This document shows positions 24,759 through 33,022 of a stretch of 64,000 bases of DNA, piece after piece (position 1 is the first letter of the stretch; every line of letters begins with the position of its first letter). A model generated the notes under the pieces. It worked only from the letters and a program-made list of their open reading frames with translations, had not been told where the DNA came from and ran no database searches. This stretch comes from Weissella hellenica (GTDB taxonomy: Bacteria > Bacillota > Bacilli > Lactobacillales > Lactobacillaceae): assembly GCF_005405545.1 (NCBI RefSeq), contig NZ_BJEG01000003.1, positions 54,080 to 118,079 on the forward strand, read 5' to 3'. Both the position numbers and the translations under genes were made by a program.

Positions 24759-27669
24759 TCAATTTCTCCAATACTTTTAACACATCGTTAATTTTGTGTG
24801 CTTCTTTATAGATCACTTTATCCTGCATAACTTGCTTGAAAAATTTGGATTGTATATCCACAATCTGATCATCAGTATGCCGCTTATTATCGGCCTTCGT
24901 TTCCACTAACAAATACAAATCACCATTAACACTGTAAACAAAATCTGGTGTTGTGGTCCCACCTGTATATTTTGGAATCTTAATTGCACTTTTGGGTAAC
25001 TTGCCAAAACTGGTCACTTGAGGCTTATATTTTTGTTTTAATAAATCTAATTCAGGCACTTCACTATCAAATCGAACTGATGGCCCCTCATACAAAGTAA
25101 CTGTTTCATCAATCAGAACTTCATGACTCTCATTTTGACCAATAAGGTTCGCATCTACTTCATCTTTGAACTCTTGCTTAGACTTATCCCATATTGATGT
25201 ACTTGCATCAAATGCTAATGCTTGATAGCGATATAGTGTAGCGAACTTATTATCAAATCGTTTTTTGAATTCACTCACGAAGCTTGACACTGATGACTCA
25301 TTAAAGTAATCACTTAATTGTCGTCCGCTTTCCATCTTATTTTGAACAAATTCGGGTAAAAATTCTGAAAAGGCTTGATGAACAATTTGAATTGATAAGT
25401 TGGTTCGCATGGCTATTCGTTTAATAAACTCACCGTATGTTAATTTACCAATAGATGTTTCAAGATATTCCTCATTGGTTGCTTGCAAAGTTAACACGCC
25501 GGATAAATCATCGTTTTTAGTTAACCTTTGCCGAGTCTGTTCTGAATGTTGCACTTGAAGAATATCATTTTGTAAGATGTCTGAAAGCAGAAGTAGCCAT
25601 CCCATTGTGGTCAAATCTTCATATTTGACCATGTATCGCTTGGATAGTGTAAGCCACAAATTCTTTATTTTATCCCAATTTTTCTTATTTAATTTAATCT
25701 TGTTCTTCTGTTTTACACCATTTGGGCGTTTTTTAATTTTTTCACCGTTTACCTTTGGCAACAGTTGACGTAATCCTTCAACATTAATAACGTTAAAGTC
25801 ATCATCCAAAATGCCATCATCCGCCAGTGTATTTTGAACTGCGCGCTTTGTTTTGCCATGCGTACCAAGATCAATTAACTTTTGAATAATCGCATCAGAA
25901 ATTGGTTCGCCTAATACCATATCATCTGTAATACTTTGATTAATTTCACCTTGAAGCGTGTCAGCAAAATTACTTTCATCATAACCAACGATATAGCTCA
26001 GATAAAACTCTTGATTACTGATACGATTTCCCTTCACATCAACTGGTAATCGTAATCCACGACCCACTTCTTGTATTTTTGAGTTATCAGAACCACTTGA
26101 TCGCAACTTAGCAATGACAAAAACATTAGGATTATCCCAGCCTTCACGTAACGTCCATTTTGAGAAGAAAAATCGGCGTAAGTTCCACTCCCCTTTTTCA
26201 TTTTTGAATGGTAATGTACGTTCTTTATGCAAGATATCATCACGTTCAGATGCCACCGCACTATCGTCTGGTTCTCCCCAATCCTTAGCAAAGTAACCAC
26301 CATGAACAGTTTGAATATCACTGTTCAAGCTAGTCTTAGTCGTACGTAAAAAGTCCAAATAACTTTGGCTAAGTTCATCGGTCTTTACCTGATAATCTCG
26401 AATTAAATCATCTAGCTTGTTGTTTAACAGACGTTCAAAGGCTTGCTTTAACCAACCGTTTTGATCACGATAAGATGGAATATGATCAATAAACACTAAA
26501 CTAAGAGTCTTTACTTGATACCCTTCACGAAAAAAGTTCTCTTGTTCTTTGTCAAAATGCTCATCGATCAATATCTTTAACATTAATTCTTGGTAGGAAT
26601 TATCAAATGTACCTGAAATCAATGTTTGATGTTCATGCAGTTCCAAATCATTGGATAATTTTTTACTCCCTTCATAGATAATGTCGCCATCAAAATTATT
26701 ATCATTAAATACTGACGCTAAACTATCACCAATATTTACTTCATACTCTCGGTTCCTTGACTTAAAAGTAACTGACTTAGCCGACAACTTGGTAATTTTA
26801 TATTGGGCGCTATCTGGATTGGTTAGCGTTGGATAAATGGCTTCAACTCCCTTTACCAAGGATTGATTAAACGCGCGCACAGCATCCAAATCATATACCG
26901 GACCTGATGAACGATAGTAATCGATTTCATGGTTTTTTGTCTTTGGCTTTTCGGGGAATGTTGCCCCAAAACGTACGATCATCTCTGGTTTAAATCGCTT
27001 CAGAAGATTTGAATACGATTTACCGTCACGCTTTAAGCGATGTGGTTCGTCAATAATTACAACCGGCCGTGTCATCATAATAGCTTCCGCTGGAGTTCGT
27101 GCCGATGTTATCAGGCTCACATCGTAGTGATCTTTGAACAAGGCTGAAGATGCCTTATCCAAAAAACCCTTATCACTCATTAATAATACGTGAATCGTAT
27201 TTTTATCATTCGTCATCGCACTGGTAAACTGTTCTAAATCAGCACTCATCTGATAACGTCCGTTTTTCTTAGCAAAATCACCCGCTAAAATCTGATATAC
27301 CCGTAATTGTTTATTTGGAAAGAATTGAGAAAAATGTTGGCGAGCATAAGCACTCGTTAAAAAATTCTTAGCGCCTTCTTTAATGGCCAGACTTGGAACA
27401 ACCACGACGAATTTTGACAAACCACGCTCAACATTCAGTTCATACATCATTCGTGTATAGACATATGTCTTTCCTGTACCTGTCTCCATTTTGACATCTA
27501 AAAAGGCACTTTCTTGCCCCGCATACTGGATTAGTGGGTTAGCATAGATTGACGTGGCAGAAATACCATTTTTATCCTGAGAATTCACGTCGTCAAGTAA
27601 TGGGAAATTATGGATAATATTATCCAGTGCTTCACGTTGGTGCTGTAATTCTTCTAGGTTAATTCTCAT
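24751..27669 (-). CDS. res: Type III restriction enzyme Res subunit
   Basis: A 972-residue DNA-dependent ATPase and nuclease. METGTGKT at 61-68 is Walker A, VVIIDEPHRL is the DEXH box, RFGATFP and REGWDNPNVFVIAKLR are later helicase motifs, and QEVGRGLRLPVD is motif VI. Near the C-terminus, TPDFVYSVNGDLYLLVETKA has the PD-(D/E)xK nuclease pattern. With Mod it would cut foreign DNA after ATP-driven movement. The ATG shares one base with the mod stop (TGATG). Length and motif order are standard for the family and the gene looks intact. Confidence 0.93.
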   Translation of the reverse strand: MRINLEELQHQREALDNIIHNFPLLDDVNSQDKNGISATSIYANPLIQYAGQESAFLDVKMETGTGKTYVYTRMMYELNVERGLSKFVVVVPSLAIKEGAKNFLTSAYARQHFSQFFPNKQLRVYQILAGDFAKKNGRYQMSADLEQFTSAMTNDKNTIHVLLMSDKGFLDKASSALFKDHYDVSLITSARTPAEAIMMTRPVVIIDEPHRLKRDGKSYSNLLKRFKPEMIVRFGATFPEKPKTKNHEIDYYRSSGPVYDLDAVRAFNQSLVKGVEAIYPTLTNPDSAQYKITKLSAKSVTFKSRNREYEVNIGDSLASVFNDNNFDGDIIYEGSKKLSNDLELHEHQTLISGTFDNSYQELMLKILIDEHFDKEQENFFREGYQVKTLSLVFIDHIPSYRDQNGWLKQAFERLLNNKLDDLIRDYQVKTDELSQSYLDFLRTTKTSLNSDIQTVHGGYFAKDWGEPDDSAVASERDDILHKERTLPFKNEKGEWNLRRFFFSKWTLREGWDNPNVFVIAKLRSSGSDNSKIQEVGRGLRLPVDVKGNRISNQEFYLSYIVGYDESNFADTLQGEINQSITDDMVLGEPISDAIIQKLIDLGTHGKTKRAVQNTLADDGILDDDFNVINVEGLRQLLPKVNGEKIKKRPNGVKQKNKIKLNKKNWDKIKNLWLTLSKRYMVKYEDLTTMGWLLLLSDILQNDILQVQHSEQTRQRLTKNDDLSGVLTLQATNEEYLETSIGKLTYGEFIKRIAMRTNLSIQIVHQAFSEFLPEFVQNKMESGRQLSDYFNESSVSSFVSEFKKRFDNKFATLYRYQALAFDASTSIWDKSKQEFKDEVDANLIGQNESHEVLIDETVTLYEGPSVRFDSEVPELDLLKQKYKPQVTSFGKLPKSAIKIPKYTGGTTTPDFVYSVNGDLYLLVETKADNKRHTDDQIVDIQSKFFKQVMQDKVIYKEAHKINDVLKVLEKLND

Positions 27670-29693
27670 CAATAACGCACCTCAACTCTCACACCGTCAA
27701 GGGCTGTTTTAACATTGTTCTTCAAACTAGTCATGGTTGCAAAATCAAACGAGTAACCAAAAACAATAATTGTTTTTACGTTTAATTGGTGTGTGCCAAT
27801 TATATTCAATAGCGCTTCCACGTCTTCTTGTGTAAATTGATCAATGATATATATCATTGATCCATCTTCCACATAGTGTACATTATTATGTACTAATTCA
27901 ATAGTTTTAACTAGTACATCTAACTTATAACCATCATTGATTAACCATGTTTGTAGAATTGTATTTTCTCCCGTTGCTCCGGTATCAACAACCTTGGCAA
28001 ATTTTGGATTTACCTTATCTTTGTCAGATTTTTCATAGTATTTACCTAATTTCACTGCATTTCCTGAAAATTCAGAAACGACGTCATCTGTTAACAGCTG
28101 GATATTATTAGGATCAAAATCCACAATTTTGTCAATTGTACTGGCATTCATTTCCTTAATGTAGTAATGTTTAAATCCTGAATCAAAATGTACGCCTAAG
28201 TCTGGATGTTCTTTTTTTATTTTTTTTCCTGATCGCTTAATACGTTCACGTGCAATTTCATCAATGGTTAGGTAGCCTGCCTTGCTAGCGTTACTATCAT
28301 CAGGTGTCTTTTCGTCGAGAGTGTTTAGTATCCACTTACGATTACCACCATCTTCTGCATTAAGTTGCATCACTGCATCGGCAGTTGTTGCTGAACCAGC
28401 AAAAAAATCTAGAATTAGACTATCCTGATTTGTTGAATATTTTACAAGATTTTTTATAAGTTCAACTGGCTTGGGACTTGAAAAGTAATCATTTCCATCA
28501 AATAGTTCATCTCGTAAATACTTTGTTGCCGCTTGATTCATAAATCTATTATCAGTTCCGAATAAAGAGTTAACTGTGTTGAATTCATTTTTAAGCTCAT
28601 ATAAGTACTTTTTAACAAAAAAACCGCGCTGTCCTTCTTTAACTTCGTCCTTAAATACTACTTTTCCTTGTTCTACCCATTTATCAAAAGTAGAACGAGA
28701 AAATGCCCAATACCTACCTGCAGGGGGAGTATCAACATGACCGTTTTTGGGATTAACAATTTGAAATGAACTGTTTGGCCCGCCACTTCTGGCGCTTGGA
28801 TCAGTGATAACCCAAGCGCCAGAAGGATCATTATCAGGATTCTTGTACTTAGAGTTATCCTTAATTTCACCATGTATATGACTTAATCGAGCATTTTTCC
28901 CATAGATAAAAACATATTCATGTTGCTGGTTGAATCCATTAGAAGTGTCATTTGCGCTCGAACGAGTTTTGCGAATTACATCTCCCAAATAAGAATTTTC
29001 TCCAAAAACATGGTCTAGTAAAAGCTTCAAATTTGCATATTCATGTTCATCAATTGAGACAAAAATAATGCCACTATCTTTCAATAACTGTTGTGCAATT
29101 TTTAATCGAGGATACATGAAAGTTAACCAAGCTGAGTGGCTTGATCTCCCGTTTAATAGATGAATTTTGTTAATTTCATCTTCACTCATGTTCAAAATGT
29201 TTCGCAAATCTTCATCCGATAAATCAAAATTGTCATTATAAACAAATCCGTCTGAACCTGTATTGTAAGGTGGATCAAGATAAATCATATCAATGCTGTT
29301 CGTGTAAGCTTGTTGGAGGTGTTTAAGCACGTTCAAATTATCACCCGTCAAAAAGATATTCTCTGACTGCGCATTTTTTGGTTCATTATTATGATTCATA
29401 TCGGGAATAATAACACTCGCCGTCGGTTTTCCTACTTGTAGCTCTGCATATTTTTTCCCAACAAAATTCAATGTATATCCATCTACAATTTCATTGACAT
29501 TATGATTAGACAAGCTAGTCTGAAATTTTTGGATATCAAATCCGCCTGCTTCAACAACAACCTCTTTCCCATTTTTATCAATACCATATTTATCTTGAGT
29601 AAAAAATTCAGGCAACTTACTACGTAATTGCTTTAAAAATTCAGTGTTCGGCTCTGTATTATCCTCTGTTAGTATTTGTTTAAAATCAACCAT
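27669..29693 (-). CDS. mod: Type III site-specific DNA methyltransferase Mod subunit
   Basis: A 674-residue beta-class N6-adenine methyltransferase. DPPYNT at 140-145 is the catalytic motif, and LDFFAGSATTADAV at about 428-441 is the AdoMet-binding motif; DPPY before FxGxG is the type III order. The roughly 250 residues between them hold the target-recognition region. Mod methylates one strand of an asymmetric site and sets specificity for Res. The ATG with AAAGGTGG is chosen over a TTG six codons upstream. No simple-sequence repeat that would make it phase-variable is seen near its start. Confidence 0.93.
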   Translation of the reverse strand: MVDFKQILTEDNTEPNTEFLKQLRSKLPEFFTQDKYGIDKNGKEVVVEAGGFDIQKFQTSLSNHNVNEIVDGYTLNFVGKKYAELQVGKPTASVIIPDMNHNNEPKNAQSENIFLTGDNLNVLKHLQQAYTNSIDMIYLDPPYNTGSDGFVYNDNFDLSDEDLRNILNMSEDEINKIHLLNGRSSHSAWLTFMYPRLKIAQQLLKDSGIIFVSIDEHEYANLKLLLDHVFGENSYLGDVIRKTRSSANDTSNGFNQQHEYVFIYGKNARLSHIHGEIKDNSKYKNPDNDPSGAWVITDPSARSGGPNSSFQIVNPKNGHVDTPPAGRYWAFSRSTFDKWVEQGKVVFKDEVKEGQRGFFVKKYLYELKNEFNTVNSLFGTDNRFMNQAATKYLRDELFDGNDYFSSPKPVELIKNLVKYSTNQDSLILDFFAGSATTADAVMQLNAEDGGNRKWILNTLDEKTPDDSNASKAGYLTIDEIARERIKRSGKKIKKEHPDLGVHFDSGFKHYYIKEMNASTIDKIVDFDPNNIQLLTDDVVSEFSGNAVKLGKYYEKSDKDKVNPKFAKVVDTGATGENTILQTWLINDGYKLDVLVKTIELVHNNVHYVEDGSMIYIIDQFTQEDVEALLNIIGTHQLNVKTIIVFGYSFDFATMTSLKNNVKTALDGVRVEVRY

Positions 29694-30206
29694 GGCAAGA
29701 CCACCTTTCAAGTTATATCACTCATTTTTCATTTATTAAAATAATAATATTACATTTGAATTGAAATTCACTTCATCAATCATTTTTTAACCTTGTTTGC
29801 TAAATAGTCACCATTTGTTGTTCTTATTTTTTTGCTGAAGTTTATTTGTGAATAGCGCCGTCTTTTTCACCATTTTGAATTAGTATATTTAGAAACTTTA
29901 AATCCTTAATTTCTAACTTGTATTCTGCGCTAGCAATTGTTTATCAGTGTACAACTACCGTTTATTATACCAAACATTCAATTCAGGGTCATTGGGATGA
30001 TTGGGGTGGTATTTTTTATTGGTCAGACAAACATCATTACTAATGATATTCCATTTTCTGAGTAAATATAGCGACAAGTAAGTGACAACTGGTGACACTT
30101 TTGACGTCAACTATTGTCAATTTTGAACAAACTTACACTAACAATAATTACCCTTATTCAATACAAATAATACTCATTAATACCCACAAACCCTATTATA
30201 ACAACA
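29694..30206. other. Right inner flank of the island, with possible integrase arm sites
   Basis: No gene on either strand. Near 30071 three short related words follow each other: GCGACAAGTA, AGTGACAACT, GGTGACACTT. The first recurs at the left end of the island. Integrase arm-type sites commonly look like this, but footprinting would be needed. Confidence 0.4.
29964..29972 (-). promoter_or_regulatory. Extended -10 promoter, probably for the defence operon
   Basis: The minus strand reads TTTGGTATAAT, a full -10 with the TGn extension. It would start a message about 260 nt before mod. No convincing -35. Confidence 0.4.
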
Positions 30207-30247
30207 AAAAATGACCCTACTAGCCAAAGTTAGTAAGGTCATTTTAT
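30207..30247 (-). terminator. Terminator now serving rpmA, supplied by the island
   Basis: On the minus strand AATGACC and TACTA arms pair with TAGTA and GGTCATT across a small bulge, followed by TTTTTTG. It lies just beyond the att copy, on the island side. Confidence 0.8.
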
Positions 30248-30248
30248 T

Positions 30249-30289
30249 AGCTAATTACTTAGCAATGATTTCTTTGTATTCTTCACGAG
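30249..30289. repeat. Island attachment site, rpmA-side copy
   Basis: Partner of 11686-11726 (40 of 41 bases equal). It encodes the last residues of L27 and the stop codon, so the gene is rebuilt after integration. Depending on the crossover point these last codons may have come with the island. Confidence 0.9.
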
Positions 30290-30566
30290 ATACAACTGAT
30301 ACTTGGCGCTTGTCACGGCCCATACGACCGAACTTTACAACACCATCAGTCAAAGCAAACAATGTATCATCGTTACCGCGTCCAACGTTCACACCTGGGT
30401 AGATATGAGTACCACGTTGACGGTAAATGATTGATCCAGCTTTGATGTCTTGTCCGTCGGCACGCTTTGTACCTAGACGACGACCAGCTGAGTCACGACC
30501 GTTGGCTGATGAACCACCACCTTTGTGGTGAGCAAGCATCGTCAAGTTATTCAAATTTAATTGCAT
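30255..30566 (-). CDS. rpmA: Ribosomal protein L27
   Basis: A 103-residue L27 with [20 protein letters not shown], then [15 protein letters not shown] and [12 protein letters not shown]27 lies near the peptidyl-transferase centre of the 50S subunit. Firmicute L27 normally has a short leader ending in Phe-Phe that the protease Prp removes; here the leader is [11 protein letters not shown] before AHHKG, without Phe-Phe. The gene follows rplU by 25 bp with no prp gene in between. Its 3' end is the island attachment site. The last ten codons differ from the displaced copy only by a silent change. Confidence 0.97.
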   Translation of the reverse strand: MQLNLNNLTMLAHHKGGGSSANGRDSAGRRLGTKRADGQDIKAGSIIYRQRGTHIYPGVNVGRGNDDTLFALTDGVVKFGRMGRDKRQVSVVSREEYKEIIAK

Positions 30567-30591
30567 GATTTAAATCCTCCTATCCGATGGC

Positions 30592-30894
30592 TTAGGCAAT
30601 TGAGTCAATGACAACCTTAGTATAAGGTTGGCGGTGACCTTGCTTAGCATGTGAGTGCTTCTTTGGCTTGTACTTGAAAGTAACAACTTTCTTTTCCTTA
30701 CCTTGCTTCTCAACAGTTCCTGAAACAGTAACACCTTCAACATAAGGTGCACCTAATTTGCCATCAGCGAAGACAACTTTGTCAAAGACAACCTTGTCAC
30801 CTTCGGCGGCGTCCATCTTTTCGACGTAAATTACGTCACCGGCAGAAACTTTGTATTGCTTTCCACCGTTCTCAATGATTGCATATGATGCCAT
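30592..30894 (-). CDS. rplU: Ribosomal protein L21
   Basis: A 100-residue L21: [20 protein letters not shown], then the basic C-terminal [20 protein letters not shown] segment that packs on 23S rRNA. The ATG with GGAGGT 9 nt upstream is preferred; the longer frame starts inside that ribosome site. First gene of rplU-rpmA. Confidence 0.97.
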   Translation of the reverse strand: MASYAIIENGGKQYKVSAGDVIYVEKMDAAEGDKVVFDKVVFADGKLGAPYVEGVTVSGTVEKQGKEKKVVTFKYKPKKHSHAKQGHRQPYTKVVIDSIA

Positions 30895-31017
30895 GAGTCT
30901 GTAGACCTCCATAAAAAATTTTTGTAAAAACTTAGACTCACCAATACCCGCGGATTAAATTAATCACTTAATACAGATAATGAGTGGTTGCAGTTTGTGA
31001 GATACCACAAACACAAC
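30895..31017 (-). promoter_or_regulatory. Leader of the rplU-rpmA message
   Basis: About 120 nt between the predicted start of transcription and rplU. The 5' end can fold as GTTTGTG / CACAAAC (30993-30999 with 31006-31012). An L21-type autoregulatory leader occurs here in other Firmicutes; this one is placed right, but I cannot confirm its fold. Confidence 0.35.
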
Positions 31018-31024
31018 ATAAAAT

Positions 31025-31053
31025 ATTATAACCCAATGCATAATGAAATTCAA
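31025..31053 (-). promoter_or_regulatory. Promoter of rplU-rpmA
   Basis: TTGAAT at 31048-31053 and TATAAT at 31025-31030 (minus strand), with exactly 17 bp between. Confidence 0.75.
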
Positions 31054-31292
31054 TCATAAGATACTTATTCACGTCATTCATGTAACTAATAGGCTACAAC
31101 AAATACATTAATCGTGCGTACTTTTGTTTTACCTAAACCATGCTTAAAGTGGTTAACCGTATCATAAAATACCAATTGGTGCTATAAAATTACAGGGTAT
31201 GCAAACCAATAACGAACTCACTTTGCACTATGAGTCATCTAAATTAGGAAAGTTAGTTAATTTAATTTCAAATTTATAAAGTGCTACAAATC
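31054..31292. other. Intergenic stretch between the rplU promoter and the tRNA
   Basis: AT-rich, no frame with a ribosome site and no strong hairpin seen. I find nothing further in it. Confidence 0.4.
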
Positions 31293-31339
31293 AAAAAAAT
31301 AGTCTTACAAACATTGATTTAACAACATTTGTAAGACTA
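31293..31339 (-). terminator. Terminator of the tRNA-Arg gene
   Basis: AGTCTTACAAA / TTTGTAAGACT stem on the minus strand followed by seven T, just downstream of the tRNA. Confidence 0.75.
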
Positions 31340-31345
31340 CATCTA

Positions 31346-31419
31346 TGCAACTGGTGGGAGTCGAACCCACAACCTCTCGGGTAGAAACCGAGTGCACTAT
31401 CCAGTTGTGCTACAGTTGC
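31346..31419 (-). tRNA. tRNA-Arg(UCU)
   Basis: A 74-nt cloverleaf on the minus strand. Acceptor GCAACTG / CAGTTGC with discriminator A; D arm GCAC / GTGC; anticodon stem CTCGG / CCGAG with loop TTTCTAC, anticodon TCT; T arm GTGGG TTCGACT CCCAC. CCA is not encoded. It would read AGA and, by wobble, AGG. Confidence 0.93.
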
Positions 31420-31489
31420 ATATACAATAGATGTTACGAATATGCATCCGCCTCATCTATTGTACGTTTATTTTCATAATGAATCAAGC

Positions 31490-31999
31490 TTACTTCTTAT
31501 TAAAATATTTTTGAATTGTCTCGTCCAATGATTTCTGTGTCAGATTTAATTCAACCAGTCCTAACTTCAAGAATGAACGCCATGCATGAGCAAAGTCAGC
31601 TTGTCGTTTTTGATGATAGCTATTTAATAACATGGTCTTGATGCCCATATATTGATGCGCTAAACGAGGCTGCGGAAACTTTTTAAACTGGTCAATATCC
31701 TCATCTGTCATAACCATCAAATGCGTCCATTGCTGTTTTAGACTAATCGTCAAAAACTGAATTAACGCCTGCGTATAAAAATCAAGGATTTTTTCTTCAG
31801 CCACTGGGTCCATCTCACCTGGCACATTAATCATCACTGTCTGTGTCGCCATCATTAGTTTACTTAGCGTGACGTCTAAATTTAAATAGTCATTTAACAA
31901 GATTTGTTTAGGCCCAATTGGCACTGTCCACTGATTGCTAATCACATGTGACATGTCTTTAGTACGGCGCAAATATTGTGCAATATCCAATTTTGGCAT
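31490..31999 (-). CDS. Hypothetical protein, third gene of an unknown operon
   Basis: A 169-residue soluble helical protein starting MPKLDIAQYLRRTKDMSHVI. It has Trp and Met-rich helices (KLMMATQTVMINVPGEMDPV) and no known motif that I can see. Its ATG abuts the stop of the 340-residue gene with no gap, so it is surely co-translated. It lies between tRNA-Arg and glnA in otherwise conserved core DNA. Confidence 0.75.
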   Translation of the reverse strand: MPKLDIAQYLRRTKDMSHVISNQWTVPIGPKQILLNDYLNLDVTLSKLMMATQTVMINVPGEMDPVAEEKILDFYTQALIQFLTISLKQQWTHLMVMTDEDIDQFKKFPQPRLAHQYMGIKTMLLNSYHQKRQADFAHAWRSFLKLGLVELNLTQKSLDETIQKYFNKK

Positions 32000-33022
32000 C
32001 TATGCTAACTCCTCAATAGATTTTGGCATCAACACCTCTGGTTTAATAACGGGCTCATGGATACCACTTGTTTCAGGCTCATTTACCGCTATATTTTCAA
32101 ACACGAGCGATTCACTTTCGATTGCCAAATAACGTCGTTCTACAAGATACCATGCACCAATAAAATCATAATCCAGCAAAACATCTAGCCATGAGATAGC
32201 GTCCTGGCCATCTATCACTTGAAAATGCCAGCGTTGCGCATTTGATACAGTTGCATCATTCACATAAAATAGACGCACTTCTACACCGCGATCTAATACT
32301 AACCCGGCACCATTTGGAATTGCTTGTAAAAAATAATTTGAATCGGCTGACAACACAAATAATCGATCCAACATACCGGCAGGTAATTCTTTTTGTTTCA
32401 TTGGATACAAAAAATCATCTTGCGTTTCTAAAATATTATAGTCAACTTGATAATCAAATTCTTTTTCCATATAGCGACCAAATATCGTCAATAAGTTAGC
32501 GATTGGTCGAATTCGCCCCGCTGTTGTTTTTTTACGGAAATTTTCTACCAACAAATCAGTAATTGCATCAGCATTAAAATAAATTTGCCGACGGGTTAGC
32601 GACCAATAAAACAAGCGCTTTTGTGTGCCTAATTCAGTAAAATAAGCGCCACCATTATCATCATGGTTAACCTCAAATTCAAAAGTTGCCGGCTCATCTA
32701 AACCAGGAAATACTAACGTTAATTCTTCTCGTTCTGCTGGTGTCAAAATGTCATATGTTGTCACTTTAGCAAATTGTAAGAATCGATCAAAAGCCAACAA
32801 ATACCAATCGGCTTGCGAATATTGACGTGGTACGACAACCCATTCTGTATCTAAAGTTGCTGTCGTTAATTGTTGTGCCAATAAATGAACTTTCTTAGGA
32901 TTATCAGTGCTAGCCAATTCGTTAACCTGTGCTAATAATTCTTGGATACGTCCAATATCATTTGCAAGTAAATTAACATAAGAATTAACACGTTGTTGTA
33001 GATGTTTGGTCATATTAAACAC
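32000..33022 (-). CDS. Hypothetical protein, second gene of an unknown operon
   Basis: A 340-residue acidic protein. It begins with a helical segment (RVNSYVNLLANDIGRIQELL), then alternates strand and helix in the middle (FEFEVNHDDNGGAYFTELGT, then FYWSLTRRQIYFNADA). The last 40 residues are Glu/Pro-rich and probably loose. No P-loop, metal site or membrane span is obvious. It overlaps the 292-residue gene by 8 bp. Function unknown. Confidence 0.75.
   Translation of the reverse strand: MFNMTKHLQQRVNSYVNLLANDIGRIQELLAQVNELASTDNPKKVHLLAQQLTTATLDTEWVVVPRQYSQADWYLLAFDRFLQFAKVTTYDILTPAEREELTLVFPGLDEPATFEFEVNHDDNGGAYFTELGTQKRLFYWSLTRRQIYFNADAITDLLVENFRKKTTAGRIRPIANLLTIFGRYMEKEFDYQVDYNILETQDDFLYPMKQKELPAGMLDRLFVLSADSNYFLQAIPNGAGLVLDRGVEVRLFYVNDATVSNAQRWHFQVIDGQDAISWLDVLLDYDFIGAWYLVERRYLAIESESLVFENIAVNEPETSGIHEPVIKPEVLMPKSIEELA

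Noticed and set aside
26034..26321. Second minus-strand frame inside res
   Set aside because: Lies wholly within the intact Res helicase region in another frame.
27669..29693. Phase-variable mod gene
   Set aside because: No homopolymer or short tandem repeat of the needed length was seen in or just before mod.
11686..30289. The island as a prophage
   Set aside because: No terminase, portal, capsid, tail, holin, lysin or repressor gene is present; only integration, replication and cargo genes.
11686..30289. The island as a conjugative element
   Set aside because: No relaxase, coupling protein or type IV secretion gene found.
30570..30752. 60-codon frame between and inside rplU and rpmA, considered as a missing prp
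   Set aside because: The translation is a frame-shifted image of L21 and shows no Cys-protease motifs of Prp.
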